NCBI GenBank assembly: GCA_019915015.1 | Contig: JAHBBC010000022.1 | Span: 372,001 to 436,000 of the forward strand | From: Auriscalpium vulgare | Taxonomy: Eukaryota > Basidiomycota > Agaricomycetes > Russulales > Auriscalpiaceae | DNA: 64,000 bases | Direction of reading: 5' to 3' | In this document: in pieces, positions 32,187-43,523 of the stretch | Position numbering within the stretch: position 1 is the stretch's first letter | Layout: the number at the start of each line of letters is the position of its first letter | Translations under genes and position numbers: made by a program | The notes under the pieces: model-generated | The model's database searches: none | Told to the model about the DNA's origin: nothing | The model's input: only the letters and a program-made list of their open reading frames with translations

Positions 32187-33500
32187 CTGGTTGACCGGCG
32201 CCGCACCTCCCCCAAGACAGACACAAACGAGGTCCTTGGCAGATAAGAGCGCTTGGCCATGCGCATTCCAGCCTTCGTATCACGATCACAGCAGGCCACT
32301 TGTGCACGTGTCGTTGAACGGGATTTCAGATTACCTTCCTCGGATTCCGGAAGGACGAAGTGTGGCGGCGGGATCGTCCAGAGTAAATTGGCATATACAT
32401 CTCACTGGGGAAATGTGGATGTGAGCGAAGGAGGACACAGCAGCAGACCGATCATTGTACGCACCGAGGACATTCCCAACATTTCATGATTTTTAGGCCG
32501 ACTTTTGAGCGCGATTACCTCGCTCTCTCAGCAGAGCTGATAACGATCTATGCTCGTCAGAAGAACTTTGGGTGTCCGGATAGGTCGGCGTCGTGGCGTG
32601 CAGCGCGGGCACACGAGCTGTGTCCCCTGGGCGGTGATAAGCCTCTGAAGACGATCATAAGTGTACATCGACTGACCGAAGATGGCTCGGGCACGCCCGC
32701 ACGTCCTCGCTTCTGATTGTCCTTTGATGGTCCTGTCCAAAATACAAGGAACTTCGTTGGATCTGGCGAGCAGCCTGCATCGCGGGAGTTCACGATGTTC
32801 TCGAATGCTGCGGATGTGTCTGTGAAGAAAGACGGCGTAGCCAATGAGGGCCGATAGAAGCGAAGATGAATTTGCGAATGTCGAAGAAACGAAGAGGAAA
32901 TTGCGGAAAGCATTTGACAAGCGACAAGTACGGACAATCGGAGCATGAGAACGCATGGAAGAGGGTGCACAAGGCCAAGGATCGAAAGATGGCTGTACGG
33001 AGCCGTATGCACAAACTGAAATGCATTCGCCGCAGAACGTCGCTCACCATCTTCTGGAGCTCAGTCCGACGTGACTTTGACGATTGAGCGCTCGATGCCC
33101 AGATTATAAGTGGAGAGGCGAGAGGCAGACACATTTGCGGCGGCATAACAAGAGCGCAAGGCAGAAGAAGTTCAGCAGGCGATGGCAAGTCAGAGGCAGC
33201 GGGGAAGCCGCCGAGAGCGCAGCCACGTGTATGTACACAGAACCAAATAGTGACGTAGTCAAATCCAACGGCCTACAATATCATTTTCTGCAAGCTGCCG
33301 TCGATTCAAGAATATTTGCATCAAGCCGGGCAGAGATCAGGTCAATATCCCCTGTGTTATATTTGTCGATATGGAATCACAACAACATCGCCACTCCGAG
33401 ACCATCCACGCCGCCACTTCATCCACAACGTGTCCTCATCCCTAGCATCACGACTACATCCAGGGTGTGAGAATAGATACGTCATCAGCAGAGCAGAAAA
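32187..33500. other. Intergenic region, no gene seen
   Basis: This region runs from the sedolisin promoter to the hypothetical gene at 33.5-34.5 kb. ORFs on both strands are short, overlap each other and lack recognisable domains. A purine-rich plus-strand stretch (32860-33090) gives opposed basic and Ser/Leu-rich ORFs, a typical compositional artefact. Confidence 0.45.
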
Positions 33501-33519
33501 AACGCCCACCCGATATGTA

Positions 33520-34546
33520 ACCTGGTTAAATCTCAGTCCAGCTTCGAGCGGCTCCTTGCTGTACGCAACGAGCGTGCCTATCGTATGTATGTCAGCACGT
33601 CCGCGGGCCCAGACGAACAAGTGCGCACCTATGATCTCAGGCTCTCTCGGCTGCCTGGCACCACATAGGGCCGCGTTCAACTGTGTCCACGACCCCGCGT
33701 CCGCGACCTCTGCACGGGCGTAGAACTGCGTCGCACCGGGCACCGAGTACTTCTCCACCAAAACGGGCCCAGCCAACATGGCGCTCAGCGTGCTCCAGTC
33801 GGCGGCGGCGCTCACGAGCACGTTGCCGTAGCCATCCCCCGTGCCGTAGAGGGCCTGCGAGCCATAGAGGCTCGCCGTGCCATAGCTAGTCGCCGTCGCG
33901 CTATAGGTGTGCTTCACGGTATCGGTGAGCTCCGGATGGGCCGGGCGACTGCGCAACTGGAGGGTCCACCAGAAGTGGCATATGGGTGTGGTACTCGGAT
34001 GTGCGGGATTCGACATGGCGAAACTATGTGGGCCGTCCCAGAGATGCCCTTCATATAGCGAATTAAGCGCCTGCCGGACCACTGGTGTACTTGGTTCTGA
34101 AAGGGGATGTCAACTGTCAGATATCATCATACATGGGGAACGCGTTACTGGGATCGCAAGGCGCTGAATCAAGCGCCAGTGGGTGAGAGCGTTTGAGACG
34201 ACGCTCGCAAGAAGCAGTACTGAGCTGTGCGATGAGACCAGGGCTTTGGCGAGCTGTATGGTAAATGTACTCACTTTGGTGCGATTAACTCGATGGCGGA
34301 TGCTGCGCAGGACGAGGACGCGACTCCATTGACAAATCCTGTGGCGCCAGACGTGCGATGGTCTGTCTGCCTATATCATCCTGTGGCGCACATGATCAGC
34401 AAAGTTCTTGGAAGAAGATTCCAAGGGCTCGCACCGTGGCTCGCACCGTCTTTTCTGAGTGCCTCTCTGTCACTCCAGTCCGGCCCTGTACGCAATGTGA
34501 CGATCAAGCAGAGGGCTGTAAGGGCAACCAGGGTGAAGCGGTGCAT
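33520..34546 (-). CDS. Hypothetical protein with N-terminal hydrophobic segment
   Basis: An ATG at 34546 begins MHRFTLVALTALCLIVTLRTG, a plausible signal peptide or anchor. With an intron at about 34339-34392 the frame continues ICQWSRVLVLRSIRHRVNRT and LAKALVSSHSSVLLLASVVS. After an intron near 34100-34152 come EPSTPVVRQALNSLYEGHLW, HTYSATATSYGTASLYGSQA, GNVLVSAAADWSTLSAMLAG and GATQFYARAEVADAGSWTQL. A further intron probably leads to TLVAYSKEPLEAGLRFNQ, and the 3' end is uncertain. I recognise no family. The long open frame and consistent splice signals favour a gene, but exons and stop are tentative. Confidence 0.35.
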
Positions 34547-36644
34547 GCTGGAGATGCTTCGTGCACTGCTCAAGTGCCTCTCAAGCAAGATCTCCAGCCG
34601 TTGTTCCGGTGACACAAGAGCTCAAGAAAGGGTTGAGACCTTCGGGCTTCGACGTGTGCGAGATTGGTATGAAGATGTGGCGAGCACCGACAAGGCGACA
34701 CGTGTTCCACTGTAGGTGGGTTCATTGGTGAGCGCTCTCGAGCATAGTAACGGCGTGAGTCGGCATGCAAGTTCATTCGACCGAGAGTTCGAGAGGCTAG
34801 AGCCTCGAGGGGACTGTGCAGAGCTACTGGATAAAAATGTGAACAACGCGAAGGGAGTCAAGTCGGCGGAGCCTCGGAGGAACATTGCCGACCCGTTTCA
34901 ATCGGAGCTCAAATGTTGGTCTTCGGCCCGAAAGCCAGCGCGCCTTCCTCCCTACCATAACCAACCGACCGATACACGCAAGCAGCAACCTCTTGGATGC
35001 AGGGTAGCACACGCAAGCTCTTGCGGACTGCCAGTGCGTACGATTGCGGTCCATTGACTGGCTGAGGTGCGTGTTTGGTCATCCTTGTGCTACGTGGACG
35101 CTCAGCCGCTCTGCCCAGTACTGCCCAAGACGTTGATCATGCTATCCTCGCCTTCGAAGCTCACCCTTAAGCATCAGGCTCCCTCCACATCTTTCGTTCG
35201 CCTATGACGCCCCATCCCATGCTGCGTCAATCGCGTCGACACACGGGTGGCATTCACACGGACTATCATCGCGATCGCTTTGCATCGCGCACCCTGCAAT
35301 TCCAACCTCCGCAGATCATCGTCCACATCTGCGTTGTACGTCGTCCTCCTCTCCTTTTCTCTTCTCTCCCACTCCCCACCCATCTGTCCTCCCTTCCCTG
35401 CGCTCCGATTACCCCGTCTGCTCCACGCGCCGCCCCGGGCACTGAGCCATCAATTCTCTCCATCTGACCCCACACAGCTCGTGCGGGGTGCCCTTGACGA
35501 CAATGATATTGGATACATGCTCGGGGCGCTGGAAGGGCTAGTCTGGGTAATGCGCAATGCGTGGGCCACGCAACTTCCGGCTACCTTTTCTCCTCGTTGT
35601 GCCTGCCACTGCCCGGCACGCCTCGGTTTCTGCCCCTCTATGTTCTCCCCTAACGAGCCAGGTTGAATGCACTCGCGGAAACCGTGGTTGATTGCTATGT
35701 AGATTGCCTGGCCGACGAGCGCTCATCCCCGTGGTCCTGTTCATCCGGCGCGGCCCTCAAAGACATCCTATCGTGTCCCAGAAGCTGACGCTCGGATGCA
35801 GGTGAGCCGTCGCTCCTGCTTTACGCAGAACATCTCTGATATCTGGTCTAGTACTATGCGCGCGCTGATCTCCCGCGTCTTCACCCGACCGTCATCACCG
35901 CCACCCACGCGTTCCTATGCCGGAGAACTGCACTTGCACGTACGAATCGATGCCAGCCAATTCTGCCGATAGCTGTCTCCGTGACAAGCAGGTGACGCAC
36001 GCGGATCGGGATTGCTGTCTGGGCGGCGATATTAGATGCTGGGTGCCGCTGGTGCGACCGACCATGATGTCACGCGTATACCATCCTTATTTACCTCACC
36101 TGCAATGACGATAGAAATTTAGACCTTGCGTGTCGCGTGGCAGCTAGTAATCACGACGAACTCGACATGCTTCGTGCGAGCGAATATCCACCGCCGGCGT
36201 CCGCATGTACCACCCAATGTTAATCAATCTGCGAGAGAGTTGGGCAGCCCGTCGCACTCGCCCATCAATGGCCTCATTTCCTGTTCACTCGTGGGATAGC
36301 GAGACGGATGACACGTCTACGGAAGCAGAGCGTGGCTGCAGATGTCGGTGAATTCGGATATATATTGGCAAGACAGTTCTCGTAGAAGCGCGGCATATCG
36401 ACCAGAGCTCGGAGCAAGTGTAAGTACGATGCATATACGCGACAAACGCCTCGAATATCGAACTGAATGGGCACGTTGAGTGTGTCAACTGCGTGGCGGA
36501 GGTGATTGCATCATGCGAGGGCGGAGGAACGGGCTGCATGGCGAGGACTGATCAGGCTTCGGCAAGGCTGGTCGAGGAACGCTGACGCACCTGCTTAATT
36601 TCAGCACCCACTATCAAACTCTCAACGTTTGAGATAGTATTTGG
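34547..36644. other. Intergenic region with a dispersed repeat
   Basis: 34870-35080 is a copy of the dispersed repeat at 2530-2750 (CTCGGAGGAACATTGCCG to CGGCTGAGGTGCGTGTTTGG). 35200-35920 contains pyrimidine-rich sequence and a possible fragment reading LNALAETVVDCYVDCLADER near 35660-35730, with no recognisable family. I see no complete gene. Confidence 0.45.
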
Positions 36645-37645
36645 TTATATAAAGTTGGGAATGGGCACCTGCTCAACGTGCGCTCTGTCAGTACATAGCA
36701 AAGAACAGTCGGAGGCAGCCAACGCACCGTCTCGATTGCACAGTTCACTTCGCGCTTGAGCATCACCATAAACGTTGTCACACTCACTGCGCGTTGCGCT
36801 GCAATAATGCCGCTGCACTGTGAGCACTGTTCAAGCCGACCATGATCGATTGCATCTTGATGTGGATGAAGAAGGAGCGCTTGTGCTGTCGTGTACAGGA
36901 AATGCCACAGTTGGCGTGGCGCCCACCATACCGGTAATTGCCATAAAGTCATACATGCTGGGTCGAAGGAGCGACACGAGGTGCAACCGAAGTCGTTGCT
37001 ATTTAGGGACAGAAGCATTGGAAGCGCGATGAAGAAGGTCCGTTTTGCGATGGCATCCGCCGCCGCTGCCCCACATGCAAGATGGTAATGTATCAGGGTG
37101 GCCAGCGAATGTTCCTGGAGGCTAATCAACGCCGACGACACCAGGGTCGACAGCGGGATCTGCAGAGCAGCGCGAGCGGCCCTCCGAGCCGTCTTTTCCA
37201 AGGACTTCGTGATGGCAATCTCGAGTACGCCGACGGGGTCCTTCACGACGTGCGCCTCCAACGCGTCCTCGATAGCGCCGACGAACGCGTCGATGCCGAA
37301 CTTCTGCGTCACCGAGATCATACGCCGCGTATCCTCCAGCGTCGCCAATGGTGGGTGCTGGATGGGGTAGCACCATCGCAGCAGGAGATCGAGCGTGGCG
37401 GCGTCCTCGGACATCCGCACGACCGGCAACCCGGCAACTACCTCATCGGCGGCGGCGGCGTCCGCAGGGGGGCTGAGGCTGAACATGTCGGCGAAGACGG
37501 GCGACACGATGGAGAGGATCTGCTTGGATGCGTAGAAGTGAACATTGTCGCATGAGCGTAGGATGACATCGCCGTGGGTGCCACTGGTGAACGGTGGAGA
37601 GGCCTCACGGCATGCTAATTTGAGAAGTGATAGGAGATCAGTCAT
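36645..37645 (-). CDS. BTB/POZ domain protein
   Basis: The ATG at 37645 begins MTDLLSLLKLACREASPPF; an upstream in-frame Met exists at 37738 but has no family support. The BTB domain spans roughly residues 25-150: HGDVILRSCDNVHFYASKQI, LSIVSPVFADMFSL, GLPVVRMSEDAATLDLLLRW and CYPIQHPPL. The remainder is helical (ISVTQKFGIDAFVGAIEDAL, LATLIHYHLACGAAAADAI) and Cys-containing (CTSCRSFDP, CSQCSGI). A 59-bp intron near the end, inferred from the paralogue at 57.2 kb, gives a C-terminus VPIPNFI with a TAA at 36645-36647. BTB proteins of this fungal type act in protein-protein contacts, possibly as CUL3 adaptors; the partner is unknown. The frame is intact. Confidence 0.88.
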
Positions 37646-38189
37646 TGAGCTGGGATGGACGAGGGCAAGAAGACAAGAAGGGCGAGTACAAGAGACGATG
37701 CAAAAGGGCGTGCACTGGTGGCGATGTGCATGCCACATGCCACACGGTCACGTGTGAGCCACACAGCACCAAACAAGTACCGCGGCCCGACTCGCAACAG
37801 CTACTGAGCTTTCGATCGGAGCACAAATCTCGATCTCTGCGCTTCGTCCGATTCCTTCTGCGACGGCCCGCCCGCTCACGTCTCGTCTGTCGACCCTCTG
37901 CGCGCGCATCCAGGTAAAGCAGCGTAGGGCATCGGTTGTCTTTGGCACCCCTGCCGACTGCACCGTTTTTGATACATGATGTGCTCCTCGCGGTCGACAT
38001 GCCAGCGTTCATATTGTTGAGCCTTGCGTGCCAGGAAGATACCATACGGTGCGGCATCTTGGTGTGCGTGTTGGCTGACTACTCGGCGTTTCGGTGCCGG
38101 CGATCTGCGCTCTACCGTACATCCATGCCGCTCAGCGCACGACGCAGTCAAGACCGGCTGACGCATAGATGCCAATCCGGCAAGGGCTT
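37646..38189. other. Upstream region of BTB gene
   Basis: No gene is supported. A stretch near 37809-37880 (GATCGGAGCACAAATCTCGA, CTCTGCGCTTCGTCCGATTC) recalls phrases in the dispersed blocks near 50.66 kb (GGCGAATCTCGATCTCTGCT), hinting at shared upstream sequence among BTB loci. Confidence 0.4.
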
Positions 38190-38811
38190 GCTAGCATCGC
38201 TCAGGGCAGCCAGCGGTGAACGATAACCAGGAAATCAGATGATCATTGCACCGACGCATACATATACGCACATTCAGTGCGCCGCGAACCTCGACGCTAC
38301 GAGTCCCCGCCGCAGAGGCATCCGCAGCGCATTGCGCGCAACCCTCTTTCCCGTCTCGTCGAGATGTGCGCAACTCAACGGAGTCGTTTCTGAGGTGGGC
38401 CTGGACCCGCGTCGTCGGATGCCACAAGGCTCCGTTCCATATTCCAACGTCACGCGACCCTACTTTCTCCAGGGCTGAGAGTTCGACGCCTTCCAGGGGC
38501 ACCAGCACGGGAGGAGGTTTAGCGTCCGCGCGTCCGCAGAGAGCGTCATCAGGGCAGCTCGCCACTCTTCTCGTCTAGGGCGCGGCCGGGGTGCCGTCGA
38601 GAGGTGCGCCTGGTCGAGTACGTCGGAGACAACAGGGAATGCGAGGAAAGGAATGGACTTGGATACGCAGAGGCGTATACTGGCGGAGGACCGCAGGACG
38701 AGGTCGACGTGCACACGGTCGAAGGGCGGTGTGGCGTCTAGCGCTGTGCGCTCGCGGGGCTCCAGTCCAGTGGATCCTGGCGACAGTGTATCTGGTATTG
38801 GAGTAGGACAT
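38190..38811 (-). pseudogene. BTB/POZ gene relic
   Basis: On the minus strand the frame reads TPPFDRVHVDLVLRSSASIR and CVSKSIPFLAFPVVSDV, clearly the start of a BTB domain (compare PPFTSGTHGDVILRSC in the neighbour). SADARTLNLLPCW, equivalent to SEDAATLDLLLRW, follows but is out of register after an unrelated-looking stretch. The helical C-terminal half is missing or unrecognisable. There is no in-frame ATG at the expected position, and the frame carries several shifts. It lies about 550 bp upstream of the intact BTB gene in the same orientation, so it is probably a decayed tandem paralogue. Confidence 0.6.
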
Positions 38812-40249
38812 GTGGGGACGAGTAAGACGATGGGAGCAAGAGGCGAGGATGCGGACAAATGTGGGTGAAAGACAAGGAGAGGGGAGGTGAGGGAAGCGCG
38901 TCGGCTAGCCTCGGCTAGCCTCGGCTTGTATTTTCGCAGCACTCCTCGATGAGGTGGACGAGATGTGGTGTGGCGAGACTCCGTTTCTTACGGTTGAATC
39001 GCAAGACGTTGACGCGATGCTGCAGAATGGGATGGGTCGTCAGGCGGGGTCCAATGTATGAATGTGAAACACACTGCGCACCATAGTGAAGACGAGCCTC
39101 TATTGTCTCGTGCCCGTCCCACCGCACATTGCAGCCGATCCGTCAGCAAGCGCAGCCTCTACGAGGTGGACTGGACTTAGAGAAGGGTGTTGATTCGGCG
39201 CACAGTCTGTTGGTGTTGCATCATGCGTGAGACGATGTGAGATGAGATATTCAGATCGTGCCACGTACAGCGCCCGCGGGAAGTTGCGTGGTCAGCGTGC
39301 TCACCGCACGCGCAGCGAGCTGCAGCAGGCCCAGCGTGCTTGCTCAAGGATCATTGCAGCAGACTTGGCAGTGAGACTCGAGAGAAGGGATGAGCGAGCG
39401 AGTTGCGACGCTTGGGTATGCGTGACTCGTCGGACGTCGCTGCGTCATTTTGAATCGGAGCAAGAAATCGAGCTCCGCAGCCGAGCGGCCGCAGCACCGC
39501 ATCACTGCGTCGCGTCTCTTCGGACGACACTTGTCTAGGTGGTACCGGCCGACTAGCTATTGAAATTATCTGTCAATCGATCACCCATTGCTATACAGTA
39601 CAATGTCACCACCGACTTTCGGGTGTCGGCCGCCAACGTCCAGCTCGGGATTCCCCCTCGACTCAGCCCTATTTTCCTCTTCCAGAGACACATGCTGCAG
39701 CGTACTCTGATCGCCAATGTGAGTTTGCTCTGTGCGGGATGCTCCGGCCATGTCGCAGCAGCAGAGGGCGTCAAGGTACGTCGCGCAATAGTGGATCTAA
39801 TGTGTCTACGTTCATGTGCCCAAGTAATGAACGTTGGCGCAAAATTGCGCGCGTGGTCTAGGCCTCTGGCGCTCGTCGCGAACGACGTCCACCTGCCGTA
39901 CGATGAAAATATACAACGTCGAACCTGTGCACCTCACCCGTGAGCCAAATAATGTAGGACCTGCCGGGTTGCAGAATGGGCGCTCCAATCGACATGGTTT
40001 GGACACGTTCCACCCAACTCCGTGCCATGGACGCAGGACAATTCCCATGAAGGCTGCTGCTCCAACGGCTCTCTCAGGTAATATATTGGATTCTAGTACA
40101 TGGACGACATGGGTGCTTTGTGAGATAATCAAGCTGAAGAAATAAAGTTCTACTCAGAACCGTTCCAGAGGGCATCGTGATCCCCCACATTCTGGAAGGA
40201 CACTCATTGAGTTGGGTTCGTATATGACGCAGGAGTCTCCGTTACGCAC
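38812..40249. other. Intergenic region, no gene seen
   Basis: A tandem triplet of CTAGCCTCGG-like sequence occurs near 38903-38928. ORFs at 39227-39538 and 39560-39943 are short, uninterrupted by chance, and match no family I recognise. AT-rich stretches near 40080-40140 flank the 3' end of the F-box gene. Confidence 0.4.
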
Positions 40250-41510
40250 CTATGTATCGGCAATTGCCATGAACTCTACTTTGTCTAGATCCTGACACGC
40301 CTCGGAGAGCCAATTAACCGCAGTCGTTCGGTATGCGACGACCTGGACACTGTTCAGCTTCGGCAGGGTCTTCATTGCGGCAACCATGTATGGAGTCAGA
40401 ATGACATCTTCTGCTTGATCGGAGTCTCCAAGTGGTACCCCTTCCTCATCGATCATAAGGTCGCCCTCGCGTGGGTTGTACACGAGCCGCTCGATATCTT
40501 GGGGCAGGTCGGGCCAATTCCGCTCGTCCAGAGTACCTTGCTCATCTTCACCGAACAAAAGATAATTCATATACCCAGGTAGAAATCGGACTCTAAGCTC
40601 TTTGAGCTTTATGAATTTGGTCATGGCCGTTGAGTCGTAAGATGGCAGAGAGCGAACTTGAAGGACGGTAATGTTAGCGGCAATGTGTTCGACAACTGGA
40701 AACCCCCAAGTGTGTTTTTTTCCACGTGAACATGTTTGTGTACAGTGTTTTGAGCTTTTCCGAGCAGCCATATAGAAGCCACTGAATCCCGGGCTCGTCG
40801 AATGCAGAATCCATGCCCTGCAGATCGAGGCTCTCGAGATTGCTTGCACATGAGGCGACGAGTTCGTCCTCAGGGCAGCCTATGTTGTGACGAAGTTTAA
40901 GAGCCTTGACGGTCGACCAAATTGTGAGCTGACACCTCACTTCCCCGCCCTGCTCAGCCACGGTCTGAAGCACTAATGGTGTTGCTTTCGCTTTCGTGAG
41001 ATTGGCGAATTCTTGATCCTCAATATTGTCATAGAACTCGATGTCTATCCTGGGCACATGTTTCACATACGGTAATAAAGTCAGAGCCGCCGGCTGAGAT
41101 TTTGAAGCATCAGTCAACTAATGTATGTTGGATGCAATGGATGCAGACTCACAATGGAATTGAAGGAAATGGATCGAACCAGGGCATTCTGAGGGTCGTA
41201 CGTCCGGATATAATCGTGCGCCTTTGAGTAGTACGATAACCATCGTTCATGACGAGCTTTATCACTCTCGGGAGGCTCCTCTCCCGGACCGGGGATATTT
41301 CTGATCAAGAGTTTCCGAGTAATCGGCAACCAGAGTTTGCACACAAGGGCACAGTTCTTGAGATGTTCCAGGCTAAATGTTTCCCAAAATTATAGGAAGA
41401 AGATCCTGTGCACCATGTTGAATCCAGAGGCGATGTGGCGGAGGTAGAGAGCTGTCGAGCTGATTATCAGAGAGAGCGGAGGTTTGGGGAGGTTTACTAG
41501 TAGAAGACAT
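40250..41510 (-). CDS. F-box/LRR-like protein
   Basis: The ATG at 41510 (MSSTSKPPQTSALSDNQLDS) sits 36 bp after a TATATAAG box. The F-box helix region appears as FSLEHLKNCALVCKLWLPIT, reached from the first exon through an intron or frame change near 41375-41420 that I could not resolve. After an intron near 41120-41175 the frame reads LLPYVKHVPRIDIEFYDNIE, WSTVKALKLRHNIGCPEDEL and ASNLESLDLQGMDSAFDEPG. A further frame change near 40690-40735 leads to VVEHIAANITVLQVRSLPSY, KFIKLKELRVRFLPGYMNYL and LPKLNSVQVVAYRTTAVNWL, with a TAG at 40250-40252. Leu-rich repeat-like spacing fits substrate-binding F-box proteins of SCF ubiquitin ligases. Possible damage at the F-box should be checked. Confidence 0.65.
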
Positions 41511-41545
41511 TGGATTGGTGAGGAATTCAGCTGGATCTATCGTAC

Positions 41546-41553
41546 CTTATATA
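41546..41553 (-). promoter_or_regulatory. TATA box of F-box gene
   Basis: TATATAAG on the minus strand lies 36 bp upstream of the ATG at 41510 and supports that start. Confidence 0.6.
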
Positions 41554-42857
41554 AGAATTCGGGAATGGAGGGTTGTCGCCACAGACCGAGACGCACCTGA
41601 GTCGAATCACCACGTATAGACTGTAGGTGTACAGGCAACGTTGTGTTAAGGTGGCAGGTCAACGTTGCCTAGCATCTCTTCACCTTCACTATGCGTAGGC
41701 TTCTAGGCGTACGACGATTATGAATGTGCAGCTACAGAGCCAATATGCGATCGTACCAAGAAGCGTGTACCATGAAGCGGCCGTCCCTGTGTGAGGTAGC
41801 TGTGGACGCTTACAAGAAACGTTCAAAGGCAAAAATGAGGAGCTGTGAAGCTCGTGAGCGACCAATAGAAAGAAGGCTCACGCCAACGCCGGTTGGGCAG
41901 GATCGTTTAGGACGCAACTCAACGTCAACGAACGAAATGAGAACGCTAGGCCCCCAGCAATGCCGCTAATCGTGTGGTTATAGCCGACCACGAGCGTAGT
42001 GAGCGTGGCGGAACGGAAATGTAGATGTGTGCGACATGCCACATCGAAGACTCAGCTAGACAGGATGCATGAACTCTCTCGTGTCGTACGCACCTGGCAT
42101 GCGCCGCTAAGAACGTGCGCTTGTGGGTCATCGCAACTCGACGTTTTTGCGAGTCCGACAGATAGAACTTGAAGAATATAACAACCTACGTGGCATACAT
42201 AAGTAGTTCGGCTATCGGAAACACGTTACTTTGTAATTTCGAGGCCGACCTGACCTACGTACCTCTGCCACTGCTACTAGCAACGAGGCATAAGGCCGAA
42301 AGATACGTTCGCGCCACCACGTTTCGCATGTGGATAGCGTGGGTCGCGACAGAAGGGCCGGTCGGATACGGCAATGTGGCAAACTGACTGAAAGTCGGAA
42401 CGCTGGACAAGTGGGACGGGCCGGCGGACTTGAGACCGGGGTTCTGATCTAAATGGCTCGACACAACCGACAACTTGGCCATCTTCCGCTCGTCAGCTAC
42501 GGCTTCACACGTTACCGCGTTACCACTGGCTATGTAGCTCGGTACCGCCATGCAACGCGACGTGCAATCTTTTGTGCAATACGAGAAGCGGTCGGACTAC
42601 CCGCAACGTCTTCATCAGCGCAAAGACAGGCCGTCGCCACAATGTCGCCTACGCCTACGGGCTGCCACGTCCACTTCAATCGTCACGCACTCGCCAAGAA
42701 CAAAGTCCGTCTCGCTCACATGGCATGCGTTGTCCGTGATGAAATGTCGATCTCATGCAGCACTTACTGATGAATGTGCGCCGTGTACCTGCAGGGGTTG
42801 ATTTACTCGCAGACGTTCGTGCACGTCGCCTGCTTCGCACATGTGGGCTTCAAAGGG
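41554..42857. other. Intergenic region between divergent F-box genes
   Basis: No gene is supported in this 1.3 kb. ORFs are short and overlapping on both strands. It separates a minus-strand and a plus-strand F-box gene, each with its own TATA box. Confidence 0.45.
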
Positions 42858-42865
42858 CTATAAAA
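42858..42865 (+). promoter_or_regulatory. TATA box of F-box gene 2
   Basis: CTATAAAA lies 94 bp upstream of the ATG at 42959 and is followed by a pyrimidine-rich leader, as expected for a fungal promoter. Confidence 0.65.
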
Positions 42866-42958
42866 CCTCGCCCTCGAGTGCAGGGAGGTGCCATCATTCC
42901 CTCCACACACATCTCACATCTTCCTCACTACTTTCCTCATCAATCCCCGTCGACTGCC

Positions 42959-43433
42959 ATGGCCGCCAAAGTTCCGCTGGACGTGCAGTTCTTGGTTATA
43001 GAATGGGTATACCGCAACTCCCAAGCTGGGGAAATTGACTACGGAACTCTCCGTGCATGCGCGGTCGTCTGCAGGGAGTGGACGGATGAAGCAGACAAGT
43101 TCCTCTATCGTCGTCTTCCGGAGCCAAAAACCCGAGTGGGCCTCGAAAAAAACACAACCATGCTTCTGGGCACACTAAGGCAAGAAAGGCCCTCGTTTGC
43201 TCCGATCAAGGGACAGGAGACGGAGAAGCGCCCTCGACCGAACTTGGCTAATTACGTTCGATCTATTACTGTTGAAAGCCTGGTGAGTGTACTTGAGCCG
43301 TGCTGGCAGTACAGCATTGTTGACGCATGAGCAGGAACAACTCGCAGAATTTGTGGACATCGGCGTCGCATTTCAGAGTGTGACGATACAATTTCGAGTC
43401 AAAAATCCCTATGAACCCGGTTCTCTGTCGTGC
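42959..43433 (+). pseudogene. F-box/LRR-like protein, 5' part, split by TIR element
   Basis: The ATG at 42959 begins MAAKVPLDVQFLVIEWVYRN. The F-box-like segment continues DYGTLRACAVVCREWTDEAD and KFLYRRLPEP. A 54-bp intron at about 43281-43334 follows VRSITVESL, and exon 2 starts EQLAEFVDIGVAFQSVTIQF and RVKNPYEPGS. At 43434 the coding sequence is cut by a 2.85-kb element with inverted termini, and the rest of the protein resumes at 46289. The gene is therefore interrupted in exon 2. Confidence 0.82.
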
Positions 43434-43523
43434 ACGGGACGACCGAGGTTCGTTTTTGATGCAGCCGGCTGGACTCGGCTATCACGGGCCATCGGGTCCG
43501 TCGGTCCGCTTCCGGGCACAGCG
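43434..43523 (+). repeat. Left TIR of the 2.9-kb element
   Basis: This pairs with the reverse complement of 46201-46288. Long identical runs include ACGGGACGACCGAGGTTC, GCCGGCTGGACTCGGCTATC and GTCGGTCCGCTTCCGGGCAC. Confidence 0.85.

Noticed and set aside
34293..34715. 140-codon plus-strand ORF starting MADAAQDEDATPL
   Set aside because: It overlaps the better-supported minus-strand spliced frame and has no recognisable domain.
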